From Diogma glabrata (taxonomy: Eukaryota > Arthropoda > Insecta > Diptera > Cylindrotomidae), in NCBI GenBank assembly GCA_963693315.1, contig OY856188.1:252441905-252505904 (forward strand): a DNA stretch of 64,000 bases. Direction: 5' to 3'. The translations under genes and the position numbers were made by a program. A model generated the notes under the pieces. That model searched no databases and had not been told where the DNA came from. It saw nothing but the letters and a program-made list of their open reading frames with translations. Numbering within the stretch: the first letter of the stretch is position 1; each line of letters begins with the position of its first letter. This document shows positions 25,301 to 36,598 of the stretch, one piece after another.

Positions 25301-25402
25301 TGTATCTATTAAAAAATTCAATTTATTGATTTTATCGTAAAGGAATACACGCCGAGAGTTAACGTGTTTGCTGTCTGTCGATGAGACAGCGGAACTTATA
25401 AG
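22349..25402 (-). CDS. Gypsy Pol polyprotein (PR-RT-RNaseH-IN)
   Basis: Uninterrupted for about 1,018 codons when read from the -1 shift point. There is no ATG at the head; a frame counted from 25321 gives the residue numbers used here. Domains in order: aspartic protease ([10 protein letters not shown], residues 3-12); reverse transcriptase with Asp in FSKIDL (241-246) and YIDDLL (305-310); RNase H with TTDAS (458-462), DRELLA (499-504) and TDHK (525-528); integrase with a HHCC zinc site (HGLSH 654-658, CIEC 688-691) and a D,D(35)E triad at about D720, D779 and E815; and a GPF-type C-terminal module near 937-975. All catalytic residues that I can place are present. The product would process itself, copy the RNA and integrate the cDNA. 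It is probably expressed only by frameshifting from Gag. A few substitutions in otherwise conserved blocks (FLSHAVS, LLGIRVS) are mild. Appears intact. Confidence 0.93.
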   Translation of the reverse strand, partial: LISSAVSSTDSKHVNSRRVFLYDKINKLNFLIDTGADISVVPYSSFPSSIRNNEQLLSAANGSNINTFGTKFLKIDLGLRREFPHVFTIAAVSRPIIGADFLTKYGLLVDVARKQLVDSETSLSVNTIFTRSSAPTIKINTIDKNEFSVLLQEFPTLTHNPRYDLPVSHNIVHYISTTGRLPFSRPRRLDPTRHKAAKTEIENMVSLGICRPSSSQASSPLHMVAKKSENDWRPCGDYRRLNAITTPDRYPIPHIQNFSSQLQGSTIFSKIDLVRAYHHIPIAEEDVHKTAITTPFGLFEFVRMPFGLRNAAQSFQRFMHQVCQGLDFVFIYIDDLLIFSVNPDEHKRHLKIIFQRLTEYGLTINQQKCIFGVSQLDFLSHAVSGDGILPSRDRVKVIEEFPVPTSIKQTQRFLGMINYYHRFVPHLADTLSSIYDHLSTLPKRKKAKEFSWTEKCEEAFNEAKKALTEATLLVHPINDGEFSVTTDASAVAVGAVLQQRRNGNWEPLSFFSRKLSNAERKYAAFDRELLAIYLAIKHFRYFLEGRNFAIFTDHKPLIYAIESKTERSPRQARQLDYISQFSTDLRHVKGSENLVADTLSRMDNDEAAAIDSNTLNVENLANLQENDAELLDLQNKTGTKLKVVQIDIPATNLKLWCEIGNGINRPYVPPTLRKAVFNSIHGLSHPGVRGTRKLVTRKYFWPNINKDINLWAKECIECQRSKIQKHTKSEFGKIQIPNNRFEHVHIDIVGPLPHSEGFSYLLTTIDRYTRWPEAYPMRDITAKTVAKTFVTEYISRFGVPQEITTDRGSQFESHLFNELTNLLGAHRIRTTAYHPQANGLVERFHRTLKAAICTKNNLQWTTEVPIILLGIRVSIKEDLGCSSSELVYGQSLCVPGEMFAPSPNINLPQHEFIRNLRDYFKKIRPQETRDHSKDKFFVSSSLSTCEYVFIRVDKIRPSLSPPYEGPFRVIRRLRKQFIIEVKGKNETISIDRLKPAYISKNICETTKIKKEVRFENL

Positions 25403-26289
25403 TTTTTTGAAATATTATTTGAGCTCTTATATTGGCATGGCTCTCGACAATGTTTCGCATTTTCGCCAAATTTGAAATGGTACCAACAATATGGTTTGTC
25501 AGATTTCGATTGATTTCTACGACTTGAGCTTCGAAATCTGAACCTGCTAGTTGATCGTCCTCGAGAACGACTACGGTTATTTTGAAACACTCTTTCGTTC
25601 ACTTCATTTATTTCTTTTTGCATTGCCTTGAAACTCATGGTCATCTCTGCAATAGCCTGTGTAAGCTCTAAAAAATTATTTGAATCACGAGAAATAGCCC
25701 TGTGATCACGATTCTGGTTAGAAAAACTTGCAATTTGTAAGGGATTTGATGCTTCCCATATCCTATCAGCGATTGCGATCAACTCCGATACAGATTCTTT
25801 ACCTGTTGCCATTAAAGCAACACTTATGTTCTTGGGTAAACGACGCATCCATATCTTGACGAGAAAATCCTGAGAAAATGTATCTGATGTACCGGCTAAC
25901 TCTTCTAGTGAACGATAAAATTCAGAGGGTTTACGGTCACCCATCTCAGAGTTAGAGAAAAGTGATTTCATCCTTCTTTCTTCGCTCAAAGAATGTCGTT
26001 CTATCAATGACTGCTTAAGGGTTTTATACATATGTGTTGCTGGTGGATGTTTGATTATATCCAGCACTGACATAATGACCTCTTGTGGTAGTGCTGCCAC
26101 AACATAGTCAAACATAGTTCGGTCTTTCGCTACCCCTCTTAAACTAAATTGAGATTCGGCCTGTATAAACCACGCTGCAGGGCATGAAACCCAAAACTGA
26201 GGCAATTTTATGGTCACCGCGGATACCGAATTTTGTTCCAACGACTTACTATCCTGAATTTTTGTCGATTGATCACCTTCATTCCCCAT
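25396..26289 (-). CDS. Gypsy Gag with CHCC zinc knuckle
   Basis: I chose the ATG at 26289; an in-frame TTG at 26301 is less likely. 297 residues. The N-terminal two thirds are a typical gypsy capsid region, with an FxxWF-like stretch ([17 protein letters not shown] near residues 37-53), and helices bearing [19 protein letters not shown]. An Arg/Ser-rich basic linker (about 230-258) precedes a knuckle C-x2-H-x9-C-x3-C near 268-285. Gag assembles the particle and packages RNA. The CHCC spacing differs from the common CCHC and is the hallmark of CsRn1-type elements. The stop TAA (25396-25398) follows a slippery heptamer by one codon, linking Gag to Pol. Confidence 0.92.
   Translation of the reverse strand: MGNEGDQSTKIQDSKSLEQNSVSAVTIKLPQFWVSCPAAWFIQAESQFSLRGVAKDRTMFDYVVAALPQEVIMSVLDIIKHPPATHMYKTLKQSLIERHSLSEERRMKSLFSNSEMGDRKPSEFYRSLEELAGTSDTFSQDFLVKIWMRRLPKNISVALMATGKESVSELIAIADRIWEASNPLQIASFSNQNRDHRAISRDSNNFLELTQAIAEMTMSFKAMQKEINEVNERVFQNNRSRSRGRSTSRFRFRSSSRRNQSKSDKPYCWYHFKFGENAKHCREPCQYKSSNNISKNL
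25402..25408 (-). promoter_or_regulatory. -1 frameshift slippery site A AAA AAC
   Basis: In the Gag frame the minus strand reads TCA AAA AAC TTA TAA. A slip of -1 at A AAA AAC enters exactly the Pol frame (CTT ATA AGT), which stays open through protease. The heptamer fits the X XXY YYZ rule. A downstream pseudoknot was not evaluated. Confidence 0.8.
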
Positions 26290-26988
26290 CTTAACACTCA
26301 ATACTGATCAATAAACTTGCAAAATAGAAACGCTCAAAAAAATAAAATAGTACTTATTTGATAGTGAAACCGAAATTCAAAAATTTGTTTAAGTAATCGT
26401 ACGAAATATGTAGATCAATTTACTTCATTTAAATCTACTACTTAATAAACATTCACGAAAGATCGACTTGATTTGCACTAGTTTAAAGCTAATCAATAAA
26501 AATTTTATAATTTAGGAACAAGGTTGTAAACATTCAACTATTTTTTTTACAAATATTCACAAAAAATAAATTATTTTATTCGAAAAAAAAATCTTATTCT
26601 AAAGACAAACACATTAAACACATTTAATTAACACACATTCAATTAATTTATATTGAATAAATTTTCAATGAAAGAAAAAAAAAATATTTTTCAAAATATA
26701 ATAAAAATGTTTTTTGTTTTACTTTTTTGGCAAAATGTTGAAATGTTGTTTTTCTTGTAAGTTCTTCTTGTGTTCGTTGTTTGCTACGAAATATTATATC
26801 AACAAATTTTCCCGCGCTTGGTAAAAAAACAACTTATACAACTTTTACAACATAAACATATTCTTCCTTCGCATGGCCTTTTGATTAAATTTCTGCTTTT
26901 TCTTGGTTTTTTTTTTTTATCAACACTTTAACAATTAAAACTCGTTACCTTAACATCTTGGCTCCAAGCTCCTTTCTGTGTTTATTTT
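26290..26988 (-). other. LTR element 5' leader
   Basis: About 0.7 kb of AT-rich sequence between primer-binding site and Gag. No frame of note; expected to hold packaging signals. Confidence 0.6.
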
Positions 26989-27006
26989 CAGCGTTCGGCG
27001 TCACCA
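26989..27006 (-). promoter_or_regulatory. Primer-binding site
   Basis: TGGTGACGCCGAACGCTG begins one base after the 5' LTR on the element strand. TGG is complementary to a tRNA CCA end, and TGGTGAC-CCGA agrees with the tRNA-Trp 3' end apart from mismatches. The primer assignment is tentative. Confidence 0.75.
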
Positions 27007-27007
27007 A

Positions 27008-27553
27008 TGTGGTGGTTCTGGGCTCTGCGGTTCCAATTTCCCAAAATCACCATCAAGTTGCGCGATTCCTTTTCTTTTCCAAATAAATTCCAAACACAGA
27101 AATTAGTTTCGACGGAACTATATTTGAACAAACATAAAAAAGATTACAATGATATCTTATAAAAAATTACAATTACATATATGTTAAAATGTTACAATAA
27201 TTTAACAATTATCTTAATATAATTTAAGTTTAAATTTGTTCGAAAATGATAAATATAAATATAGTAATTTTATTTACCTTGTTCCAAAATATTATTAATT
27301 GTAATAAAATATCAACTTTACACAATGTAAAAATACAAGTTTGATAATCTGATGTTGACTAGCTGATTGTTTGTCGTAAAAGGAATTTATTTAATTTTAA
27401 TTAAAATAAACATGGCAAAATTTTATTCGATCTTTCGGGAATTCTATGTTTTAAAGTATTTTGCTATTTCTATATTTTTAAATCGGCCAGTATTAAAATG
27501 TCGATAGCTTTGATTTTCCGAACTGTTTCTTATGGAGGGTGAAAGACTCCATA
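27008..27553 (-). repeat. 5' LTR (546 bp)
   Basis: The promoter-bearing LTR of the minus-strand element. It matches 21534-22079 throughout. The short frame beginning at 27532 on the plus strand is an artefact of reading from the LTR end into the LINE. Confidence 0.93.
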
Positions 27554-27557
27554 CACT

Positions 27558-28038
27558 CAGACGCTCGCATGCTCTCATGCGTGAACATAAAAAGGTAACC
27601 AACAACATCACGTTACCCTTGCACGAATATTTCGGTGACCACACTCGTTGTCGATTGAAGTCAAGAAAGCCTCCACATAAAACTGCCAGCAACCTGCTGG
27701 CAACTGATTTTAATATCTTGGATGCCTGGGACACCTCCTGGCAACATTACAACACAGCTGACCTTTCTATTACTAACCCGGCTTCTATCCAACCTGGTTT
27801 CGATTTGCCACGTCATACCTGGACTACATTAAACCGAATAAGAACGAATCATGGACGTTGTGCTGATTCTTTCTACAAGTGGGGCATTTCAGAGTGTGAC
27901 TGCGGCGCTCCACAACAAACTATAAAACACATTGCAACTGTGTGTCCAATTCGACGTTACAATGGCAACATCTCAGACATCCATTTGGCAACTCCCGATG
28001 TAGTAGCATGTATAGACTCGCTCGATGTAAACATCTAA
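27558..28038 (+). pseudogene. LINE RT C-terminal end, right of LTR insertion
   Basis: Continues the polymerase C-terminal domain after the LTR element: LRRSHALMREHKKVTNN at the start, HTWTTLNRIRTNHGRC in the middle, and the Cys-rich CDCG...HIATVCP end before stop 28036-28038. Compared with the copy at 2030-2921 three codons before CDCG are missing. Confidence 0.87.
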
Positions 28039-28240
28039 TGTTCAAATGTACTGCCCAATGTTCAAATATTTTACTTTTTAATTTTTACTTAAAAGACGCG
28101 CTATCAAATCGATTGTAAGTTCATTTAATGTGTATCCATGTTTTATTTTAGGTAGATTTCATAGAAGAGTCTACCTTCTTTTAAGTCTAATTTTTAATGT
28201 GTCACAAAAAAAACCATACGCTAAATAAAATAAGAAAGAA

Positions 28241-29814
28241 ATGAAACAAAACAATTATTACGTTGGATCCCTCTTCTTTCGTTTTTGTAATGATGCAACG
28301 AAATATCATAAATGATAAACTGCAATATTTCAATAACCAGTTTTTTTAGGGTGTACATAAATTCGCTGCGCGTTTTACATGTTATGATTGTATGACCGAT
28401 GGTGTACCCTACGGCTTTGTATATAATTTTTTTTGGGTAAACGTAATTGAAATAGCAATATGGATAACGACGGATGTTTCAAGTAACCATATCCTTTACT
28501 CCTTCGTTTATTTTATCATTAAGATGCTATTTATAGTATGAATTTTTGGAAGATTCTAATCAGTACTCGTTGAACATTAAAAAGAAAATCCATAATTCGG
28601 TGATTTATAAAATTAAAGAAAAAAATTGAATTCGATTTTGAGGATTATAGATAAATTAATGCAGTTCGCGAATCACGATATATATTTTACAAAATATAAA
28701 TAAAAAAGAAAAAAATTCAATTCGATTTTGAAAATATAACAAAAAAATGTGTTTATGTTGTGATTTTTAATATTAAAATCTAATATGTTGTTTAAAATAA
28801 AACAAAAATTATTGGGTGAAATCAATATAATTTATATATCATTATTTTATTTAAAAACAAAAAAATTGTAGTGTTCATTTTTCTTGTCGTTCTTCTTCCA
28901 TCGAATCGATGTATCATATAGTCGGTTAGTCCACGATCGGTTCAATGAAATCAAAGTCCACCAGACAACCGTGAATATATTTACAGTGATACCGGTAATT
29001 TATAATTTCTTTTAATGAATTACGAAATGGAAGTGAATTGCTTTAGAACCTAAGCGCATTGCTGTATAAACGATAAGATTATAACAAATTTTGGCATCGT
29101 TAGCAAATTATGCCGAAATATATATGAAATTATGCCGAAATATATATAATATATATGAAAATCAACAATTTCCGAAAGGATATATGTGTTTCTTTGTCAA
29201 ACGACGATAGTAACATTCTACTGGAATAAGTACGTTGAAGAATTTTCGGAAACAAATGCTGGGGTTTGCAAAGAATGTTAACGATATTATATAGGAAAGC
29301 TAAAGTGGAAGGAATTCATGCGTCATACCCGAACGAAAGTCACTTCAGCGCTCAACACCAAAATATAATAAGTTAAGTTATTTTTATTACCTTTTTTTTT
29401 AAATTCTTTGAATTTGGATTGAGTTATTGTTTAAAACCATCATGGTCTTATAAATTAGTGTTATACTAGAGTTTTTTTCCCCGTGCCGTGGTAGAGTCCT
29501 CGTTTTGTTCGTACATTCGTTTATAGCTAAAATTAATTAAAAACCCTTGGATAAGTAGATACCTTAGGTATCTATTATTAAATTGGAAAGCCCAGGCTTT
29601 ACATGATGCTCAACGAGGATCAACTCAGGTAAATTTCTCAAATACTCTCCATTTAGAAATCAACAATTTTAACTTTGAGTAAGCGTGTCACATAATCGAG
29701 GAATATGCCACTTAATTTATACAATTACATTTTAGTTTTGTTTTGGAATTTTTTAAATTAAATTTGATTTTTCTCCTTTTATTTTATGACATTACAAATT
29801 TAAATAATAAAATA
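28241..29814. other. AT-rich DNA without a supported gene
   Basis: No coding signal. A weak inverted pair TAGGGTGTAC / GGTGTACCCTA spans about 28349-28411. Confidence 0.4.
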
Positions 29815-32200
29815 TGAAGGGGCTGAAATCTCAAGGCTTTGAGATATCAAGACTTCGGTTTCTGTTAAGGATTTTTATATAGTTTTCACCAACAGATTTG
29901 TACGAGCACATTGTTTTTAGTTTTGGCCAGCGATATATATTAAACATTAAACTCTGTGTAAAATTAAAATTTTATCTCTGTGTAGAAGTTTATTACAAAA
30001 CTAACCCGAAACATAAATACATTGCCGGAAAAAAAGAAGCCCGATTGAATTGATTTAAAAAAACTCCAAATATTATAATTATTATAATAATATCAAAAAT
30101 TCCAGCTTTCTTCAAAATTCAAAAAATATTCAAGAGAATATCACAAAATGAACAATTCAAACTCTTTTTTAAAAATTCTAAAATTTTTAAAAATTATGAT
30201 AAAATCAAAAATTTAAATTTTTTTTTCAAAATTTAAAATATTTCAAAAATTATAATACAACTAAAAATTTAAACTTTTTCAAAATTGTAGATAATTCAAA
30301 AATTATTACAAAATCAGAAATTGAAACTTTTTTCAAAATTCCAAAATTCAAACTTTTTCCAAAATTCTAAAAATTATAATAAAATTATAAATTCCAATTT
30401 TCTTGAAAATTTCAAACATATTCAAGAGAATATTACAAAATCAAAAATTGAAACTATTGTCAAAATTCTAAAGATATTGCAAAAATTATAACAAACTCAA
30501 AAAAACAGACTTTTTTCAAAATTCTAAAAATATTTCAAAAATTATAATAAAATCGAAAATTAAACTTTTTTCAAAATTCTAAATATATTCCAAAAATTAA
30601 TCAAAAATCAAAGTAGAAATTTCAAAATTCTAAAAATATTTTAAAAAATTATTACATAATCGAAAATTCAAACTTATTTTCCAACTGTCCCTGTTATTCA
30701 GAAGAAGTTGTAAAATCACACAAAAAGATTACAAAAAAAAATCTCCCTCATAATTACAATTTTTTTAAAAACGCCATTTAATCTGCAAAAACTTAAAAGT
30801 TCCCAAATGTTCCTATAAGTTGGGAGGAGTTGAAACTGGATAGAAACATATTCCATGTCCAATTTCATGTTCAATTACAATTCATGCCATTCAAATAATT
30901 ACATACTTAATTTTATTTTTTTCCAAAAAACACTAGTTTACAAATTTTGAACTTTTTTTGTCTCCCTGAATAAAACCCAACTTTTCTTATGGATTTGGAC
31001 CTTCTGAACATGAATATCATATTCATTTTTTTTGGTTAGCTCTTGTTTTTGAGATATTCACGAAAAACCAAATTTTTCGGTGGTCAAAAATGTTGTTTCG
31101 GTTTTTGGATCTCATATTTTACAAAACAAACAAATTAAATATATTAATAAAACAAGTGCATAGTAAATATGCCAACAAACATTTTGAGTTGTATTTTGTA
31201 AAAATCCGTTAAGGATTCTGGAAGTTACAGTCGAAAAAAGTTGAAATAATACGAAAAATTCACGTTTTTTTTAAATTTTTCCATTTCCAACACCATAAAT
31301 TTTGAACAAATAAAGACACTAGTTTTTTTTAATTTCTTGGAGCCTGTAGTAGCTTCAATTTTCTTTCTTTTAAGCTAAAAGATACGAGTATTGGTGCAGT
31401 TTGCACCAAGTTATTCAAGTTTTCCCAAAGAAAGTCAAAACTCAAAATTTACAAAAGCAAAAACTCAAAAACAATATCTCAAAAACAAGAGCTAACCAAA
31501 AAAAATGAATATGATATTCGTGTTCAGGAGGTCCAAATCTATAAGAAAAGTTGGGTTTTATATCGGGAGATTTTTCTTGTAAACTAGTGAAATTGGTTTA
31601 CAGAATACATAAATCAAAATCATTCTTTTGACACACTTGAAAGTATTTTTTGACACACTTATAATACAATAATCAAGGTCTTGGTCTCGCAAACCAATGC
31701 CAACCATCAAGATTTCTCCACATTCAACGTTATTACTCGTAATCACTTAGAATAAACGATTTTTAAGCTAATAAATGTACATTTTCAAATGAATTGCCCA
31801 ATTAACATATACTGCTGACATCTAACATTTTAATTTGCAATATTTTTATCTGTGAGGTACCCTGTTTTTCGATGATATGATTTTTCGATGGAATGATTGA
31901 TTCATTACATCGAATATTTCTATGTAATGATATTTCGATGATATGATTTTTTATTCGACTTTACGAATTTCGAAGGTATGATTTTTCGATGATTGATATT
32001 TTCAGTAATTCGAAAAAAATTCGGTGTAACGAGTTTTGGATGCAATGACTGACGGCAGTGTGAACTTTCGGTGTTATGATTTTCGATGTTGCGATTTTCG
32101 ATTGTTTGATTTTTTTACAGTATGATTTTTATTTTTCAATTTATTGCTATTTTTCGATGTAACGATTTTCGATGATATGATTTTTTGATGATATGGCACG
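29815..32200 (+). repeat. Composite repeat, copy C
   Basis: 29815-30000 matches the interior of 5162-6870 (landmark GGGGCTGAAATCTCAAG). 30060-30680 holds degenerate tandem units such as CAAAAATTATAA followed by TTTTTTCAAAATTC. About 31590-31760 matches the block near 6380-6545. 31850-32200 is the reverse complement of the ATCATCGAAA-type array at 16465-16740. A MITE interrupts it at 30931-31589. Confidence 0.7.
30931..31589. mobile_element. CACTA-type MITE with ~120-bp TIRs
   Basis: Ends are CACTAGTTTACAA and its complement. The TIRs continue about 120 bp with few changes; shared landmarks are AAAACCCAACTTTTCTTAT and ATATCATATTCATTTTTTTT. A 3-bp AAA flanks both sides (30928-30930, 31590-31592). 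Copy B shows the site without it: six A residues between CC and TTGG, against six plus three here. CACTA termini with 3-bp duplications are the EnSpm/CACTA pattern. No transposase is encoded. Confidence 0.82.
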
Positions 32201-34614
32201 ATCCGTTTCTAAACGTAATATTATTCTTTTAAATAATTTATTTAAATATGATAACACGCTTTTAGCATGAAAATCAATATGAAAACAAAAAGTTTCCTTA
32301 TCAAAATAAATGAAAATCTTTGCATTGTGCTCGTGGCTTATTGATACTCGTTTTAATCATTTTGAAATATGCAACGATTTGCGATATTTTTTTTATTGTT
32401 AATGAACTTGAATATATTAAAAATAATAACTATTTTTTATCATTGTGGTGGTTGATGCGTGTGTAAAAAAAGGTGGCTGTCTTAATTTAGTTTCGAACAA
32501 TAATTGATATATACCATATAGATAGACCGAACGAATAAAACAATCTAAAATGCATTGACTCGAATGATTAGACAAATTTTAACACAATGTTTCTCATACA
32601 ATTTGTATTACTCACCAATATAACCTATGAAAATTTGAATTACGTTAATCATATTTTTAATAAAACTATTTATTAAAAGTATGAGTAACGTAATTTAAAT
32701 TTTCTAATTAAGTATAATTTATAATATGTTTAAAATTGGTATAACAACTCAAATTGTGGGTAAGTGATTGACGTTATGTTTTTACAACAGTTAGCGAAAG
32801 TAATTTTTTTTCTTGTTCAAGGAAATTTATTATTTAATCTTTTTGTTTACACATTGTTAATTTTCCAAATAATTTTTCTTGTTTTGTGTTTTTGATGTTT
32901 TTAATATTATTTTGACAATCGTGTTTCTCAATATATATATATATTTCTTTTACTTTTATTATGTGATTTCTTATTAATGTCTTTGTTTTTGATTTATTTT
33001 CTATGAATAACATTAGCTTTTTTTTTAAACTCATTTATGTTGAACGTTCTTCTTCAATTTTTCATTATTTTCATTCCAACGAAATTTGCTTTTGATGTTT
33101 TTCTGGTAAATGATCTGCATTTTGTAAAAAATTCGAAAATAACGTTTAAGTGCATTTGACCTTACAATAGCATATACCTTACAAGTGATTTGTAGTAGCT
33201 CTAAAAACTAACATAATTCGATAGGTAGGGTTAGGTTAGCATACCCATCTTTAGGACGGTCCGTAGCATGAAAATAACTTTTGCTGTTCAAGCACTACCT
33301 ATTTCAAGCCACCCAGAGCTTCTCAAGAAGCGGCTAATGTCTCTGACTTTCATATCCCAACTGACTGATGATCATGAAAGGTGCGGTGCATTCACCCAGA
33401 AACCTGAGACAGAAGAAGAGAAGATAGAAAATCGTTTCCTCTCAGAAAATATTGTCTAAAACAATAGAATTTCTTAGTGTAATTTTAAATATGTTTCTAA
33501 ATCTACTTATTAAAATATATCAGAATATGGATTATTTTATGCGATTAAAGTTAATCTTTTATTACTTTAAATCTATTATATACATTTAATCATAAGGGAA
33601 GTGAAAGTACTTTGGAATTATAAAACATATCCAGCATTGCAACGCCCATTCGTTTGAGTAATATTTTACATAAAATTTTAATAGTCTTTGACTGACTGAG
33701 GATTATTCGCAAAAACATTAAATTGAACATTAAATAAAATTACTTATCTATCCGTTATGTAAAAGTGGATCAGGAAATATATTTTAGAGAACCTACTTCT
33801 ATTATCGGTTGAGGGAATTATTTAACCAAAAGTAATTTAAAGTTGCGAAACTTCTAAGTTAATAAATAAACAGTCGGACAAGTGCGAATATAACATGCTT
33901 ACCGAGGGCTCCGTGTATATAATATTTTACGAGAATAGTTTTTCTCAAAAACACAATTTAAAAAGAGATCAAAAACTTTGCCTTTGAAAATTAAATCAAA
34001 ACTTCCACTCTCAACCACTTCCATAGGCTCGCGCCTAGCGGGTGTACAATGCGTGCGTAGTAACGTAACGTTAAAAACGTCAAAAACTGGGCGATAAAAA
34101 ATTACCAAAAAAATTGTTTTGCGCTAGAAACAAAACTTTCATATGTACCCCCCACTGGTCAAGTTCAATCAAAATAAATTCAAATACATTTTAGATGATG
34201 AGCTAAGCGCTGTATTTTTTATTCACTCTTTACAATGTTTCCTATAACCGTGAATTTTTCAATTCTTTCCTTTTGTAATATTTGAAATTAAGGGGGAGAG
34301 ACAGGAAAAAATGTTCACACCTTTGTAGATAAGTCGAAAACTGTGCTCTCGAAAATTACAAAGAAAACTGTTTTGGATTAGAAAAAAATTCACCTTTCAT
34401 GAAAAAATTCACACCTCACTCGCCATGATATTTTTTTTCAAAATTTCAACCATATACCTCCTACAAATACATTGTATAACTGTAGAAAATTTCAAGTTTT
34501 TAGCATTTTTCGTTTGTGAGAAAATCTATTATGCAGAAATTCTTACGGACAATTGGCATTCGGATAACAGACTACATTCGTTACAGTACAGAATAATAGT
34601 AATAATAGTCTGCA
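32201..34614. other. AT-rich DNA, possible TE scraps
   Basis: No gene recognised. A less AT-rich patch near 33870-34140 (landmark CAGTCGGACAAGTGCGA) looks like a transposon fragment by composition only. A frame at 33268-33459 has ordinary amino-acid composition but no domain or context that would make it a gene. Confidence 0.35.
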
Positions 34615-35018
34615 GAGCCTCACCCCTTTCATTTGATGATTACCAAATATTTTATTCTTGGTGAAGCGCCTGTCTTAGACAAGACAACAACTTTTTTATC
34701 TGCCATTGTATTCTATTCGAAATCTTTTTCGCTATTGTCTGCTATTGTCGAGTCCGAAAAATGGCATTTTGGCATGTTTGGGTTCTCGGACTCGATAAAT
34801 TTTTGTTGGACAAAGTAACCCTCGTTTTCTAAAACAAATTTTCACCTCCATTTATAAAAAACAAAATTGTGGTAAGAAATTTACAAGACCCCGAGAAATC
34901 ACCATGTTTCGTAGTTTTCTAAGCAAAAAAGCTTAAAAAGTTATCGGACCCCTCAAGGACAAGCGCCTCACGAAGCATAAAATATGTGCTAATCATCGAA
35001 TGAAAGGGGCAAGGGCCT
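34615..35018. mobile_element. Inverted-repeat element (~60-bp arms)
   Basis: Left arm 34615-34674 and right arm 34959-35018 are inverted and share CCCCTTTCATT, GATGATTA and ATATTTTAT followed by a GGCGC/GCGCC stretch. Interior about 280 bp, no coding. Target duplication not resolved. Confidence 0.6.
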
Positions 35019-35287
35019 GGTGACTAAAACGGAATGGAAAATAATTTTTATTTACGAAACGAGAGACGTTACATTTTATTTTTTCGTTACGTAACACTGG
35101 CATACTCTGGTAATCAATAAAGTTGTACCTTATTTCCCCGATGAGCAAAGTAGATGTCTTAATAGTGCAAGGAAATATCGATTTTAAAACAAGTAACATT
35201 TGTGACCAAACTAGGAATTGTCACTTATGATACAGTTTTTAGTACTATAATCTAGGAAGTTTCATTATTGTTTATTTACTATGACAA
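35019..35287. other. AT-rich DNA, nothing recognised
   Basis: Short spacer between two inverted-repeat elements. Confidence 0.4.
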
Positions 35288-36005
35288 TTTTTTGCTATAT
35301 TTTTATTTCAATCTAACACAATGAAATTTTCTAAATTGTAATGACATCATTCAATTTCACCAATCACATTTGAATTGTACTAATAACAAAGAATTATACG
35401 TCTGCCCTACTGCGATATCAGCTAATTATCAAGAATTATGAACTAATTACCTGATGTGGCAGTTAACCAGATGTATAATTCATAAAAAATATATAAAGGA
35501 ATCAAAAATGGCAAAAATTTTCTAAAAGAATTCCCCTCGTTTGGTGATAAATTCTCACAATTTGTTGAAAAATTCCTCAAGCAAGTTGTATTGATAATAG
35601 CCCTCGGCCTACGTGCTATTATCAGTTGTAATTTCCCAAGGGCGGAGATAATTCGAAATAATTTTTTGCCAAAAATTTCGAAAGCAAGTATATTGATAAA
35701 AGCACGAGGTCGTATTCCGAGGGCTTTTATGAATACCACTTGCTTGAGGAACTTGAGGAAATTCGTTTAGAAATTTTTTTGCCATTTTTCATTTCTTTAT
35801 ATATTTTTTATGAATTATACGGTGGCCTACTGTAATATCAGTTAATTATTTCAAAATTATACTGATAATTTTTAATATCCCAGTAGGCCAGACGTATAAA
35901 TATTTGTTATTAGTGTAATTCAAATGTTATTGGTGAAATTGAATGATGTCATTACATTTTAGAGAATCTCATTGGTTTAAATTAAAATAAAACTAAGGCA
36001 AAAAG
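35288..36005. mobile_element. Foldback element, ~340-bp arms
   Basis: Arms 35288-35630 and 35650-36005 pair through most of their length; shared landmarks are TAATGACATCATTCAATTTC, TTCATAAAAAATATATAAAG and CTCAAGCAAGT. Within it lie nested short hairpins (TGATAATAGC / GCTATTATCA at about 35593-35627, and ATAAAAGC / GCTTTTAT near 35695-35735). A partial copy is at 58172-58568. Confidence 0.75.
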
Positions 36006-36598
36006 TTTTCAGTGATGAAAAACGTGATCTACGCAGATGAAAAAGTTGAAATTTGAACTTGACCATTTTGACTTTCTGAAACTTGGCATATAAGTAGGTA
36101 GTATGGACAAAATCAAAAATACAACTTATTTAAAAAAATTTTAAAGTGCATAGTTTGAGCATAGGGGCACCCCAATATGCATGAAAAATGAAAATTCTGC
36201 CAACCGGATGTAACTTTGAAATTAAATTGCTCAAGAACGGCTATAAAGATTTCATCAAGCTTTTTTTTGTTTGATAGATGAGTAATTAATCGTTTGAAAA
36301 AAAATTAAAAATGAAATAATAAAAATCCGATATTGTCAAGACAACTGTTGTTATGAAAAACTCATTAAATTTCAACAAATTTCAATTGATAAAACAACTC
36401 TGTCAAATTATTTAAAATAATTTTTTTTTAAAATTTATGAACAACGTGCTCTATTATGACATAACAAATAACTACCAAAAATAATTAAAAATAAATAATA
36501 ATTAATAATTTTGTCAAAAGGCGTTAATAAAAATAAATATTATAAATTCATTCACAAACTTCAATGAGTCTCGCCCGCTATAGTTCCGAATTATTAAT
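36006..36598. other. AT-rich DNA, nothing recognised
   Basis: No frame, repeat or domain seen. Confidence 0.4.

Larger units (their letters stand above)
21534..27553 (-). mobile_element. Ty3/gypsy LTR retrotransposon, CsRn1-like
   Basis: A 6,020-bp element with identical-looking 546-bp LTRs, flanked by CACT at 21530-21533 and 27554-27557. The LINE copy at 1840-2921 shows the uninterrupted target once. Read on the minus strand the order is LTR, primer-binding site, Gag, slippery site, Pol (protease, RT, RNase H, integrase), polypurine tract, LTR. The CHCC-type Gag knuckle, together with a primer-binding site resembling the tRNA-Trp 3' end, points to the CsRn1/Kabuki group of Ty3/gypsy as I know it. 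No envelope-like frame is present. Equal LTRs and open frames indicate a recent insertion and a possibly competent element. Confidence 0.93.
18903..28228 (+). mobile_element. Full-length LINE split by an LTR retrotransposon
   Basis: A 12-bp target duplication, AATAAGAAAGAA, lies at 18891-18902 and 28229-28240. Subtracting the inserted LTR element (21534-27553) and its 4-bp duplication leaves about 3.3 kb with one EN-RT reading frame and no visible ORF1, an RTE-like architecture; the C-terminal block also resembles arthropod jockey-annotated polymerases, so I leave the clade open. The 3' UTR holds a conserved hairpin (AGGTAGA / TCTACCT) at about 28151-28176 that is shared with the copy at 1840-2921. 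Two frameshifts inside the coding region plus the LTR insertion make it dead. Confidence 0.88.

Noticed and set aside
27532..27557. Apparent start of a protein inside the right LTR end
   Set aside because: A chance junction of LTR and LINE sequence; the LINE part begins at the target duplication.
33214..33240. TAGGGTTAGGTTAG, reminiscent of insect telomere TTAGG repeats
   Set aside because: Only about two units and no array; consistent with chance.
33268..33459. 63-codon frame with ordinary amino-acid mix
   Set aside because: Too short, no domain, no neighbouring exon-like or repeat-borne context.
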